Source: Anastrepha obliqua (taxonomy: Eukaryota; Arthropoda; Insecta; Diptera; Tephritidae). From it: 64,000 bases of DNA. Shown here one piece after another: positions 1 to 12,442 of this stretch. The stretch is from contig NC_072893.1 of the NCBI RefSeq assembly GCF_027943255.1, positions 126,913,784-126,977,783 of the forward strand, read 5' to 3'. The notes beneath the pieces were generated by a model. That model was not told the origin of the DNA, ran no database searches, and worked only from the letters and a program-made list of their open reading frames with translations. Within the stretch, counting starts at the first letter, position 1; every line of letters starts with the position of its first letter. The position numbers and the translations under genes are program-made.

Positions 1-1690
1 ATTTAATCTGATATTTTTTTATACATTTTTATATTTTATATTTTTTATTTGAAACTTTTCAAAACTTTCATCGATACCGTTACTATATCGATATGTACAA
101 GCCTACCAACAGGCGCTCCGATTACGCTCAACCTTATCATTTTCGAATGTTTCAAAATTATGATACGAAGCTTTTAATAACGTAACTTGGGATTTGTGTG
201 CGCTCGTATGTGTAACCAGATGTTCAATTTAAACGCGCCGTATTTGTGCGAATTTGAAGCCAGCCAAAAATATTACAAAAAACAAGGAAACTTGCAAACT
301 CTTTGCATCACACGTATCACTTTTCCATGCCAAGTATAACTTAATTACCTTAAATGCCAGAGTTTTTTCTATTAAACTTGATTAAAAGGTTAAACTTCAC
401 CAGCGTAACTCAATTCCACTCACATCACCAGTATTCGCACACCTATGAGTGCCGGCTTTACGGGTAACCACTTTAAAATCAGTTTCAGATGAAACAAAAA
501 AAAAGCGAAATAAAAACCTTTGCATTGCTGATACATTGCTAAGTGTATTTCGTTTTTACAACACCAAAAGCATACTTTTAGGCAAGCAAGCGTAAAGTGC
601 GCCATGTCAAAATCAACCAAATTGATGTTGATGATGATGGTGTTGAAGGGAAAAAATGGAAATAACGCAAGGCAATGAAAACAACACACACAATTATAAT
701 ATATTGGCCGTTGGACAATAGTTGGCCCGGGGGCGGTGAGTACCATTGGATTTAGGTGTAGAGTGTCGACTGCATTGGTTGGAGTTAGGACGCCTCAACG
801 GTCACTCATCTTGCTCGAGTGCAATTTAAGTTTTATTTGATGGGCGCGCTGTGACGCGCCATAAGTGCTGTATTGATTTTTGTTCCACCTGGGTTTATAC
901 ACTTAAAAGCAAGCTTCACGTTGAGCGTGTTGGTTTGCACAAAGGTGACTAAACTTATTTAATTTTTGCTTTTTGAGTTGTAAGTTGAGTTGTATTTTTT
1001 TTTTTATTTGAGTGGGAAGCGCCTTTCTGTGCAACTCTTTTGACACAAATCAAATCGTTGGTGATCAAAATCAGCTGTTAAATTCGGCGATATTGGCTTA
1101 ACGCGATTCGAGAAAGGTCCAGAAAAATTTAACTAGAATCTCTATGAAACGCGCCGCCAATCTGTACTGAATCACAGAAAGTAGAGGCGCAGCAAAATAA
1201 GAAAATTGATGGGAGACTGGTTTCAGCTTAGTACGTGGACTACTCAGGATAGTTGAAGAGTCTCACGTCTGCTTTAAATAACGAGGCACGGAACTATTGG
1301 TACCGGCCAACCAATTCTGCTGTCTTCATTACATACGGGGATATTACGCACTGACAGTTAAGGAAACGAAGAAACAAAAACTGGCCCAAGTGTGTGGGTT
1401 GAACTTTTCGAATATAGGTCAGATTTGCCGATCAGTTTTGGAGTTTCTTCAGCCGACCAGCTGGAATGTATATTACACAAATTTATAGTCACTACAAACA
1501 TTTTGGTATACAGGTATCGACTGGAAAAAATTAGCTCAGCCATATAAAAAATCCGATAAGGTGCGAACTGGAAATAGAGTGAACCGTTATTTAAGAAGCG
1601 ATGAAGTTTAAGTACCTCCAGGTGAAAATCTTCAGTGACCGGAACATTATTCGGGAAGTGCGAAAAAGTTGTGCTCAAGTGGGCAAGGTT
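1..1690. other. Non-coding, A+T-rich, no gene recognised
   Basis: Both strands carry only short, compositionally simple open frames with no recognisable domain. A copy of the recurrent motif AGCATACTTTTAGGCAAG lies at 570-587. The stretch 1200-1690 has more even base composition and may be very old transposon sequence continuing into the LINE scrap that follows, but I cannot assign it. Confidence 0.5.
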
Positions 1691-1894
1691 CAGGATGCCT
1701 TAGAGGTATAATATGGATGAATAAGTACTTAAGAACGGAAGATAGACCCCAATTCATCGCAGGAAAGACTCATGTAGATTGCATAAAGAATGAAGCAATG
1801 AGGGAGGAAAAAAAGCTACTGACATGGTTAAACTTGTGAGGACTAGAAGACGAGCTTGGAATGACTAATTATATATACATATAACAAGACCACC

Positions 1895-1990
1895 CAGTGA
1901 TCGAATAATATGGATTGCTAGAGAGTCTAAACCAAATGGAAGACGTGCACCGGGAAGACCTCCAAAATGATGGAAAGAGAGCTGGTTTTC
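1895..1990 (+). pseudogene. Decayed C-terminal scrap of a non-LTR retrotransposon polyprotein
   Basis: A short frame reads DRIIWIARESKPNGRRAPG followed by RPPK, a stop and WKESW. This resembles the basic GKR(R/P)xGRPxxRW stretch at the very C-terminus of several LINE reverse transcriptases. The upstream sequence (about 1690-1890) may belong to the same relic but is broken by stops and frameshifts. It is a fragment with no coding potential. The assignment rests on one motif, so the clade is left open. Confidence 0.4.
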
Positions 1991-2140
1991 TATGTACTAC
2001 AATTGAAGACACAGAAAATAGTTTTTATTATATTTTATTTTATTATTTTGCGTGAAGAAAAACATTCGTGGAAGGCAGAATTTTTCATTAGTTGACAAAT
2101 GAGCTGCCTCATATGGGTACGCGAAATTTGTAGTGGTCGC

Positions 2141-2203
2141 CACTTACCTTTACCCACCTGTGACCCACTTACCTTTACCCACCTGTGACCCACTTACCTT
2201 TAC
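2141..2203. repeat. 25-bp tandem repeat, 2.5 perfect copies
   Basis: The unit CACTTACCTTTACCCACCTG plus TGACC (25 bp) occurs at 2141-2165 and 2166-2190 and again as a 13-base partial copy at 2191-2203. The copies are identical, so the duplication is recent compared with the decayed sequence around it. The unit contains a pyrimidine-rich ACCTTTACCC core. Confidence 0.9.
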
Positions 2204-2209
2204 AGATAA

Positions 2210-3160
2210 ATAAAAGATTAAGGAAAGCCTCGTATATTTTTGCTGGTGTTCAAGAATAAGTCACTGTGATTAGCATTCATGCCGCTCTTTCCATTATTTA
2301 TTATCTACTTGTTAACTGTTTACAAAAATAAAAACAAACCAGATTTTCTGTGAGACTTTTACACATAGCGATTGCACTGTGCGCAACTGCTATTGTGTTG
2401 GCTGTCACCAAAAACAAAAAAAAAAAAAAAACAACAAATACTGTTGCTGTGGGGGTAGTAATAACGGAAACCCGTACAAAACGAATTTAAAATTCAAAAC
2501 ATTGCCGCTTTACTGGAAATATTCGTTGCTTGCGCGGCCAACACAAAATAATTCATACAATCGAATAGGAAGGCATGTCTGAGTGTGGATGAGTGGGCAA
2601 CGGAAAGGGAACGACTAGTGGCAGTTTTAGAAATAAATTTTGAGTTTCAAATGCCTCCTTTGGTTCAGTGCTTCTGTTGGTCTACCATTGAGTGGCCTTC
2701 AATATGTGGACATGAATTTTAATTTTCGATTTTTGTTTCCATTTGAATTTTTATTCACTGCTGCCGCTGACTGATTGCATTGTCGAGTGGCGAAAGGTTC
2801 ATGTTTTCATTATAGTAATGTTTTATTTATTTCTTTAGTTGTATTTTTTGTTGTTGCTTTTTCCACTCTGTTACAGATTCATTGTCTTTGTTTTTCAGTA
2901 CAGGTTTTGGGGTTTTTTTTTATTTAACTCCTGTTATTTAAATATGAAATATACAGGTAAAGTGGCGGTCCAAAAAATGTAAATAACTGAAAAATTCATT
3001 TTCTGATCTTCGTCTGCTAGTCTCCCAAAACTAACCCAATTTTTAGAGCGAAAGTATGTTTGAATACAGATAAGAAACATTCGAAATGGATCAGCAATTT
3101 TTTAAATCGCATCAATTTTGCAAATATTATTTTTTTAATTATTTTTTTGTTTTCAATTAT
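2210..3160. other. Non-coding, no gene recognised
   Basis: A+T-rich sequence with poly-T runs and poly-A (2415-2432). The only open frames are simple-sequence translations. Nothing else is supported. Confidence 0.5.
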
Positions 3161-3161
3161 C

Positions 3162-3323
3162 GGTCATAGTGGCATAAAGAGAAGTTGCTGGGCTGATAAG
3201 CTGACTAGACAGGGGACTTTGGACACAGTTTCATTACAAAACGAGAGGATTGGGGTTCCTTTAAGCACCTGCGGCTTACGCCTGGGAAGATGTGTCTTCC
3301 ATTCCAAAGGTCCAGTAGCTTGC
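3162..3323 (+). pseudogene. RNase H-domain fragment of a LINE (R1/I/LOA-like)
   Basis: A 54-residue stretch begins GHSGIKRSCWADKLTRQGT and continues to IGVPLSTCGLRLG. The GHxGIxGNExADxLARxG pattern is the C-terminal RNase H motif of I, R1 and LOA-type LINEs, here with KRSCWADKL in place of the usual GNExADEL. The downstream IGVPLxxCxL is also typical. Upstream residues are low-complexity, so the true open frame starts at about 3160. It is an isolated 5'- and 3'-truncated relic; the host function is none. Confidence 0.6.
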
Positions 3324-3324
3324 T

Positions 3325-5280
3325 AAACATTTAAAAATTTAATTCTTCACGATACACCACTAAATGCCAATTTGAATCTGTTATTTGTAAAACTTAGAGT
3401 TTTATTATATCTTCGTTGGTCATGCCTTTACAGCTTGAAATATTTTCATTTTAGCTCACTGTTACTATTTTTATGTTCGCCATCGTTTTTTTTCGCTTGT
3501 GTGTGTGCCTATAGCACAAGTTGAGGCGCGCGGCATAATTAAATTTAAATTGATTTGTTATTTTTTTGCGCTCCTGTTGAGCTGTTTCCATTTTTTTCTT
3601 TTACTTTTTTAAGCGACAGCCTCTATTTTTATTTTTTGTGTTCGGTTCTGATATTTGAGGTTAAATTCTCCCTGAGTTAATTTTTGAGTAAAACTATATC
3701 TCGAGAATAACCATAATTTGAGAAGAGTACTTAAAATCAATCCCTTCACAATTTCATTTATTGAGCAATAATATCCCTTTTATAGAAATATAGCCCACTT
3801 TTATCCATTTCAGTGAGTCTCGAGTCTGTTAACTCATTAACGAGAAGGCATTACAGATTTTATATTATTTTTTTCGCATCCGACTTTATTTGGCACTCAC
3901 TGCAGTCCAACAGAGAGTCATCATCATCATCAATTCCTCTTGTATCGAATGGATTATAAGGCCTCATGCAGCCGCCAGATGATGCGCACAAAAAAGTAGT
4001 TTCAAAAAAAGTTTTCTTAGGTTTTTCGTATGTTTCCCTAGCGATAATCGTTTTACTATTTTAAGTTTTACTGACCCAGAAAATATAATTTGTGTCACTT
4101 TTAATTTAAAATTATGATGTAAAAGTCTTAATTAATTTCCATAGGTAAATAATTACCTACCTCAAAAGGAATATTAGAAGCGAGCACTTCAGCTGCTACG
4201 AATATCTAATGATGTGCCTTCGAACTTTGCCTCTGCCTTGCTAAGTACTGGAAATGACCAATGCTTCAGTGTAATTAACTCGTAATTGAAGTTAATGCAT
4301 TTAGAATGAGAGGCAAAAGTCACTATTCGTCTCCCATAGACAAACAGGCACCCACACTCACACATGCCTATATATACTCAGAGAGAGGCACCCACTCGCT
4401 GCTTCACACTGAAGTCAGGCGTCTAACACTAATACTTGTAAAGCGTGAAATTGGTACAGCCGCAAGCCACAACAAAAAAAATCATAAAAAATCCATTTTG
4501 TCTTGTGCTAAGAATAAATGAATGAATGAAATAGTGAATGAATGAATGAGTGAACGACTTGAAGTTCAGTGCTGGTAAATGGAGCGTGCAAGCGTGGTTA
4601 AGAAATGAGAAAGTCACATTGGGTCATTAGTGTGGGTAATTTATCAAAGTCACGAACAAATGAAACAAAGGCAAGCGAACTGTGGTGAAGTCCGGCAAGT
4701 AGCAGCAACAACTTGCGGAGTAGCAGCAACAATTTCAATTTCAATTGCCTAGTAAAGCAACAATTTGCGTATAGTTTTATGTGGCATAGGATTTTGTAGT
4801 TATTTACTTTCAAGCGGTCAAGTTGACCTTACAGTTTTTCGAACTTTTCATACCCTTCCTGCTCACAGGGCCAGTTCGTTAGAAGTTTGCAGTTAAATGC
4901 CCATTTTGTATGTCTAAAGTCAGCCATTAGCTCGTTCAAGTGCAGCTGCACATACTTAAATACTTGTATACAGAGGTAACTAAATATTTAAGAGCTCCTG
5001 GGGCAATTAACTAAAAATTATTTTGGAGTGAAACACTGTTTAATGTTTTTATTTAATTTCGTTTTAGTTCTCCAAATATAATGGCAGCTCGAATATGAAA
5101 GTATGCGTTTGAAAAGGAAGGAGAAAATTCAATGACAGGGGATTGCTCTAGGCCATTTTGCCGCTGGTGCTTTCACTTAAACGCCATTAAAGCTTTGTAT
5201 CTGTGGTTGGAACTGGCTTAAATAAAGTAAAATTAAAATAATTGAGTGCAGTACAAGAAATTGAACCGAATGTTAGTACC
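3325..5280. other. Non-coding; short ATC and AATG simple repeats
   Basis: No conserved coding sequence is visible. A (TCA)n run lies near 3918-3932. AATG/AATGA repeats lie at about 4515-4552, and both antisense 'ORFs' there are translations of these repeats. Confidence 0.55.
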
Positions 5281-6310
5281 GGCATATTTATGGAAAGTAT
5301 TTCAAAAATTAAAAGTAAATAAAATAAAAATAAAATTTTAAGAAAATTATTTAAACAAACTAAGAATAATTAAAAAGACAAATTAAAAAAAAACATGAAC
5401 AACATGTTCCAAAAAACAAAAACAATAAAAAAACTTAAAGTAATATTTTTGTTATAAATAATAAATAAATAAAATAAAAATAAAAAAATACTTTAATTAA
5501 TTATTTTTGTTCATGAGAATTATTTAAGGAATTAAAACAAATTAAGCAAAATATAAAAATGATAAAATAAGACAAAATTTGTAGGAATATCATTTCAATA
5601 AACTAAGGAAATCAGGAAAAAAGTGGTAAAAAAATTTTAAAAAATTTAAATTTAATTGCTTTTATATTTTAATTTAAAAAATTTAAATTATATTTTTTTA
5701 ATTATAAATTAAAAAAAAATATATTCTAATTTATTATTTAATTGTATTTATTCATGAAAATTATTTGAAGATTTAAGAAAATTAAAATAATGAAATAAAA
5801 CATAAATATTTAAAAAAAAATATTTCAACAAACTAAGAATAATTAAAAAGACAAACTAAAATAAAATCAGGAAAAAAATTCTAAAAACTAAATTTAAAAA
5901 ATTTAAAGTATCCTTTTTTCAATTTTTAAATCAAGAAAAAAATAAACAACAAAAATTCAAAATATATATTATTTTAATTTTTAAAAATATACGCAGATAT
6001 TTTTTTAAATTTGAAAACAAAAAAAATATTTTAATTAATTATTTAATTTTTTTTCCTAACAATTATTTGATGAATTAAGAAAATTAAAATAATGAAGTAA
6101 GACGAAAATATTTAAGAAAACATTTGACTAAAGTTAGAATAATTGGGAAGATAAATTAAAATAAATTCGGTAAAAACAGTTCTAAAAAAAATTATATAAC
6201 TTTTCTTGTTTGAAAAATTTAAAAAAATTTCTTTAAATCATATAATTTTTTTTATTTAAAATTTTTTTTATTTAAAAGATCTTGCAAATTGGAATAAAAT
6301 AAAATATATA
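5280..6310. repeat. Very A+T-rich block with degenerate ~240-300 bp tandem units
   Basis: About 1 kb is almost entirely A and T. A recognisable unit recurs: AATTATTTRA followed by a tract near AATTAAGAAAATTAAAATAA and then AAACTAAGAATAATTAAAAA, starting near 5518, 5758 and 6061, with partial remains near 5340. The spacings (about 240 and 300) and many indels indicate an old satellite-like expansion. There is no coding potential. Confidence 0.6.
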
Positions 6311-6899
6311 TTTTTTAATATTTTGATGGAATCCCTACTTAAATGTTTGCAAATAAAATCCTTGTAAAATGTGGGTTTTAACATTTTCGATGATTAAAAG
6401 CAGGAATAATAAATCAATCAATTTTTTATATAAAAAAGGTTAAAAAATATATACACACTTACATTCATTCACATAAAATATGCAGATGGCTACGCCATCA
6501 CAGTTATAATTTGGTATCTCTGGTTGTAATGAAGATTCAAATGATAGGGTGAGAACTTGGCTAAAATTATTAAAAAAAAAACTCATTAAAACTATTTGAA
6601 CCACTTTAAGAATTAAAAATACACATTTTCTTAAGATTTAAAATAAAAAAAATATAACAAAAAAATTTTGCAGAAATTTTATTTTAAACAGTTTAATAAT
6701 TAAGAAGAAGCTCACATTAATAATCTACACCTACAATTTTTAATGAACTATGTCAACCCTACTGAAAAACTACAAATAAATTAATAAAATGTTCTTTAGG
6801 TTTTCAGGACTAAATCAAAGATAGCGAAGATAACTTTCTTTGCATTGTGCAGGGACAAACGCTCCTAAAAAATTGGAAAATGATCAAATAAAAAAAAAA
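6310..6899. other. A+T-rich non-coding sequence
   Basis: No gene, element end or strong repeat is recognised. It is the transition between the A+T-rich tandem block and a SINE copy. Confidence 0.45.
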
Positions 6900-7095
6900 C
6901 GAACGGCAATATTTTTATAAGAAGCTTTTTCATAGCAGAAATACAATGGGAGGTTTGCCATTGCCTGCCGAGCGGCGACCGCTATTAGAGAAATGTTTTT
7001 CAAAATTTTAGTGTTTCACCGAGATTCGAATCTACGTTCTCTCTGTGAATTCCGAAGGGTAGTGAAACACCAACCATTTGGCTACGGCGGCCGCC
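6900..7095 (-). mobile_element. tRNA-like SINE, copy 1 (3'-truncated)
   Basis: Read on the minus strand this begins with the GGCGGCCGCCGTAGCC head, has a pol III B-box-like GATTCGAATCT inside 'GTAGATTCGAATCTCGGTGA', then the TAGCGGTCGC...GGCAATGGCAAACCTCC core, and stops at the CCGTTC position. The distal third (GTCCCTCCATTTGTGG...GAGCTCGGCCAAACACC) is missing. The same family recurs at least ten more times in this window. Confidence 0.85.
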
Positions 7096-9282
7096 AAAAA
7101 AGGCATTTACGTTTAAAAATTTTCATAAATAAAAAATATGATACTATAATGGAAGTACATTTTCCTACTGTTTTATATTGCAGCAGATACCAGCGCAGTG
7201 AAAAATTAAAAAAAAGCAATAAAAAATGAGTTAAGAAATTTGCGTTTTCCCATAAAAAACTATTAGAAATAAAAATAAAAAAATCGAAATTAAAAACCAA
7301 TAACTATTTGTTTTTAATTGGCCAACCATTTTAAAAATTAAAGGAGTTGCATTAAACGTATTTACTTATTTTCAAATACTACTACAAATTACAGTGAAGC
7401 CATTAGCGGCTAAGGCTTTCGATCCGTAGAAATTTCGTAAAAAAATGTTGAGAAAAAACGTGTTTTAAAAGAAGAAATACCAACCCTTTTCGCAATAAAC
7501 TTAAGAAAGCCTTTCATCAGTCCCTTTTCCCTTGTCATGCTGAGCAATTGACTCGAACGTGTTTGGCTTCTTGTGGACTTGGAAGGAGATAAGTGACAGC
7601 AATTGTGCGAAAATGTCAGCAAACAATTTTACGAAATTTATACAGAAATTTACTCGAAGTATGCTAATTGTTGCTCACTTTAACGAAATTTTAGATTTTT
7701 CTTCTTAATTAGTTGTTACTGAAGTGTCACTTCTAGTAGTAAATTTTTTCTGTTAAAACAATAGCTGACAGGTTTTTAACTCGCTTTATTACCATTTCTT
7801 CTGCTTTCAACTTTCTCTCAACCACATTTGTAATTTTTCATGTTTTCTCTTCATTTCACCCTATTTTGTGCGTGTTATTTTTCAAAATTTTTTTCGCCAC
7901 TTTTTTTGCCTTATTTTTCAAGATTTTTGTTTGCGTTTGCGAACATGTATGCATATCAACCTTTTCTATAGCATCCATACTATTGTGTTTACATGTAGCA
8001 ATTTTCATGTAACAGTGTGTTGCAAATAGGACATGTGTTTGTGTTGCATTGAACTGAACTACAAATGTAGTTGGCTGACGGACCATTTGGCAAAAACGAA
8101 GTCACAAATCAAGCATTCTTTCACACCAAATTTGCTCACAAATTGGCAGCAGTTGTTTATTGGCCCCAGTTGATGGGCGAAAATTGGCAACAATTGGCAG
8201 CAACAATCAGTGTGGCATGTGAGCCACAGAAAACGAAAACAAATTACGAAAAAGGAGTAAGAAATATAGAAATCTAAAAAGAATGAAAAGTTGAAACCTG
8301 AGGAGACTTAGGGAGAGTAGCAGAAAAACGCAATCCTCAAAGCCAAAAAAAGTGAATGAGAAATGGAGATTTTTGAGGATAAAATTGGAAAATGTGTTGA
8401 ATGTTAAGAGAGAAGTAAACCGGGTCATCTACAAAATATGGAATACCTCACATTAGTTCGTTGGCAAGAGGTCCAATAACATCCTGATGAAAGGAGCATT
8501 TCACTAACAACAGTTGAGCTTAGCCTTGAGAGGTGTCTACTTAAGTACATCTAGCGCGAGCTATATGCGGCTGAGGAAACTTTAAACGAACCACCGACTT
8601 TTTGTCTTTAGTTTCTTCAAAACCATAATTTTTCCTTAATGCTATAGAGAATTTTCAAGGAGATCAGAGAAACTCTTCCAGATATATTTGATTTTAATCA
8701 AAGTAGTCTAATTAACGAAACTCAGAGCAAAGGCTAATGGTCCAGAGATCCTAAAAGAGCAGATTGACCACTTTGGCGCCTGCAAAGTATTCATTTACTC
8801 TCTCCAACCCACGTTGAGTGCAGCGCGTAGAGCAATCTGAGGTTGTCAAATACTATCACACAGCTTGGCACGGGAATACTTATGGCACACATGAGCGCCA
8901 GCTTTGATGGATCGTATACTGATTTAAATAAAAGCTGCAGAAATGCGACAGAAGTAGAGACCAAGTTAGCCTCGTGAAAGACAATCAAATAGAAATGGAA
9001 AAACAACCATACCATTTCGTTAGTCATGAGACGAAGAAGGGAGTTAGCAAGCCTAAGTCTATGGAAAGATATTCAAAGTTAGGAAACAATAGAAGCGTTT
9101 GTTTGTGGTTTCATTTTAGAGTTAGCAAAAGTAAATGAAAGTGTTCGCGAGCTCCGTGTGGGGATCATAATACAAGGGATTAGATTGAGAAGAAAGAAAG
9201 CTAGTAGGCTAAACTAAAATAGAGGGACAGTTTGATGATATACTTTAGAAAGCTTCTGTGATACAATAAACCTTATGTAGGA
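7096..9282. other. Non-coding, mostly unique sequence
   Basis: There are several short open frames on both strands, none with a recognisable domain. The 8420-9240 stretch is less A+T-biased and could be an old, unidentifiable retroelement, but no RT, gag or transposase motif is readable. Confidence 0.45.
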
Positions 9283-9448
9283 CGCCCGAGTTCATTTTTG
9301 CTATAAAAAACTTTCTTATAAAATAGTATTTGCCGTTCGGAGTCGGATTATAACTGTACTTGTGGAACCAAATCAAGACGCACACCACAAATAGTAGCAG
9401 GAGCTCGGCCGGAAGTGTATACGCCAAATATTTATTTTTATTTTTTTA
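9283..9448 (+). mobile_element. tRNA-like SINE, 3' fragment (copy 2)
   Basis: The plus strand carries TTTGCCGTTCGGAGTCGG, ATCAAGACGCACACCACAAA and GGAGCTCGGCC, the last ~150 bp of the SINE, ending in GTATACGCCAAATATTTATT and a T-rich tail. The tRNA-like head and core are absent, as expected of a 5'-truncated copy. Confidence 0.75.
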
Positions 9449-10179
9449 GGTCATATAATATTAAAATATTTCTTTCTGTATGATGAATAATTCTTCAATG
9501 ATTCTAAACCAGCATGCCGTCTGCTCTACGTCTGCTCTCGTGAGATAGGTAAAATGCTCGATGCTGTAATTGTAATTTTTTTAACCTGTAAAACTTTGCG
9601 CATCTCGTTTTGGAGAATTTTGCTGCGGTAAATGTCCCCAGTTGGTTATAAATCCTCATGTTGGTATTGTATAGCAGACTGGTCTGACTGCTGAAAGATT
9701 TGAAAAGGCTCTGTAAGGTTTTTTGGCTCTGCAGGGAGTACACATGTGATCTTTGATGGTTACTCAACGTACCTTAAGTCGCTGAATATTTGGACACCAA
9801 TTTCTTTTCGTTTTCTTTTGTTTGGAAAAAGCGAGCTAGACATTACAACGAAAGTGTTTAACAAATAAAAGCAGTGCTTGTAGGGATCGAGAACTAAGGG
9901 TGGTGAGTGCTGGTTGTTTTTTTTTTGTGGCAGTGAAGTAGGGTTGGTAATTCCTTCGCACGTAGAGCGACCATCATCTGCTGCGTCAATCTCTCCTATT
10001 TCCTCTGCCCCGGAACTACGGTAGCATTTCATCGAAGGCAAGGAAGATGTAAGTAAGCTTATAAAGACTGGCTCTTCTACTCTCTCTGCGCCCAGGACCG
10101 TCAGTTTTATAGTCAGCATCATGCTATTGGCGCGTCCTTTAATTAGATAGGTAGATAATAATAATCGTTATAGTATTAA
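9449..10179. other. Non-coding, no gene recognised
   Basis: Two overlapping minus-strand open frames (9504-9767 and 9760-10122) have ordinary base composition but no recognisable domain or splice structure. I do not call them genes. Confidence 0.4.
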
Positions 10180-10370
10180 ATGGGGTTTCGGTCGTGCTTC
10201 TCCTCCTATTTGTGGTGTATTTCTTGATGATTTGCCGCAAAATGGACGGAACTACTGTTTTATGGCACCTCCGTATGGCAGAACGACCTTTTTTCATGAC
10301 AAAAATAGACTCAGAGGTTTGTCGTTGCCAGTTGCGTAAGATGTTAATAGAAAAAAATTTTCTATCATTT
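10180..10370 (-). mobile_element. tRNA-like SINE, diverged 3' fragment (copy 3)
   Basis: On the minus strand the order GGCAACGACAAACCTC...ATGAAAAAAGGTC...CACCACAAATAGGAGGAG matches the SINE core and tail with many substitutions. The head is not recognisable. It is an old copy. Confidence 0.6.
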
Positions 10371-12151
10371 GATATTTCACTCTCGGGGTTAATACCTGTA
10401 TATAATACTCTTCGCCCCCTGTTGCCTGCCTTTTAAATCTCCTATACCAATATAGCACCCACTGGATGCCAAGCTTTTCAAAACATCGGTGCCCATAAAT
10501 TCATCAAAATAACCACAATTTTTTTTGCATTTAACGCACACCTGTTGCCTATTTCCAGGCGCACACAATATGCCCATTTGTTATAATTGCATTTCTGGTG
10601 ATGAGCAATGACACTTTGTTGACAAATATAATATTTACAGCAAACACAAAACAGCACACATGCACGCTGAGTTTATAGGTTATATGTGGCATAAAATTAG
10701 TTGCGATTGATATGACAACTGCAATTTGTATGCAAATTAAATGTTCATCATAGGCAGTGGCATCTTCAAAACATAATAACTATAGTGTAGCTGAATGCAG
10801 TGCAGCTCCGCCTGCCGATAGCAGGAAAATCAACAATAGCTACGATAATAACATTGACAACAACAACAACAACATTACCATTAAGTGCCACAATTGGGTT
10901 GAGTTTTGTAATTAAACCGAAAATGTTGCAACAATAAACAACAACCACACTGTGGAGCACTGCATGCGGAAATTAGCACGCTAATAAGTGCAACTAAGTG
11001 CTGAATGTGTAGTAGAGTGGAGGAAGTGTGGAGGAAGTGTGCTGAGTAAGCAGTCTTTTAGGGGTATAGAAACGAGCAGTTTATAGTAGTGGCTTTCAAC
11101 TCAGCATGGCTAACTGCTGTAGACAACGTAATGAAGTGGTTGATGAACATTCATAGTGCGTCCCACATGCTCTGCACCCAGGTGTATGCTCGGCTCAGTC
11201 TGTGCGTTTAGGTATGTGCGCTTGTGTGCTTTTCATGTCAGTTACTTTGTGTAAATGTATTTGGCAGCATTTATTAATTATTATTACCCTGATATATTGC
11301 TCCCAAGTGACGCAGGCTTAAAACATATAAACACACACATAAATGCGCACATGCACATCCTCAATGTGAGAGTTAGCCCCACCAGAGTGCAAGGCTGTTG
11401 TTGTTGTTAATATGTTGCTGCTAATGATGGCGTCATTGAGTGTGTACTGACACTTTACAAAGTAGACAGACAGCTATGTACACACACACGGGCACACATA
11501 CAGAGGCACATGCAGTCAGGCAAATATCGAATATGCGCGCTGCTAAATTGATAGCCGACGGCTCAATCTCAATCGCTTGCCACACACGGTTGCTATTTTC
11601 GATGGCGTACATTTGGTCGTTGCTGATCATTTATATTTGCTTAATGCTGTTGTTGTTGTTGTCGTTGCTACTTGTGGCAAGCTAAAGCGCAATGGTGCCA
11701 ATAACAGCGCACGTTATGATTGCTGGCTGCCTGCGGCGGCATAAATTCGATACTTTGCTCGCGAATGTATGTGTGCGTACACACGTGCGCTTTGGTTGTA
11801 TCGGATATTGATAATTGTGGAGTGAAGAACATCATTAAAATTCATGTATGAAGTTGCAGGTGAACAAGCAGAAATCATGCCATTTTGAAAAATCATTCTC
11901 TTTGTTATTTTTTGATATTTTTTCCTTAAAATATGCTTGAATATGTTCTCTTCACGGTGTTTGATTCTAAAAGGCATCTATTTTGAGAATTTTGTGAAGA
12001 TATCCCAAATGGAAAGTCTTGAAAGTGACACCAAGTATTCGTCGACTTATAATACCTGAAGCAGTCTATGGGCATTACTTGGCTACAACATTTAGATTTA
12101 ACACTAGCTCCCCTTCGATATAATTCCCAAGATACTCAGCTTCACCATTTT
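10371..12151. other. Non-coding; CA/GT-rich simple repeats and dispersed motif copies
   Basis: A copy of the recurrent motif (TTGCCTATTTCCAGGCGC, 10544-10561) and a 45-bp segment shared with about 14575 (10736-10785) lie here. The 11160-11800 part is richer in G+C with CA/GT runs and CAACAACAA tracts, resembling unique intronic or regulatory DNA of flies. Overlapping ORFs on both strands at 11430-11690 follow the CA repeats and are not supported as genes. Confidence 0.5.
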
Positions 12152-12442
12152 TGGTGCGCAGTTTGGCCGAGCTCCTCCTCCTATTTGTGGTGTGCGTGTT
12201 GATGTTGTTCCACAAATGGAGGGACCTACAGTTTCAAGCCGACTCCGAACGGCATATATTTTTATGAGAAGTTTTTCATGGCAGAAATACATTCGGAGGT
12301 TTGCCATTGCCTGCCGAGGGGTGACCGCTATTAGAAAAATGTTTTTCTTAATTTTAGTGTTTTACCGAGATTCGAACCAACGTTCTCTCTGTGAATTCCG
12401 AATAATAATCAAGCCCCAACCCATTCGGCGAAGGCGGCCGCC
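12152..12442 (-). mobile_element. tRNA-like SINE, nearly full-length (copy 4)
   Basis: On the minus strand the GGCGGCCGCC head at 12442 is followed by the B-box-like GGTTCGAATCTCGG, the TAGCGGTCACCCCTCGGCAG core, and the TGGAACAACATCAACACGCA and GAGGAGGAGCTCGGCCAAAC tail. The A-box region is mutated (TCGCCGAATGGG instead of TAGCCGAATGGG), so pol III activity is doubtful. The extreme 3' ACAGAAGTGTACGCGCCAATT segment is replaced. Confidence 0.85.
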
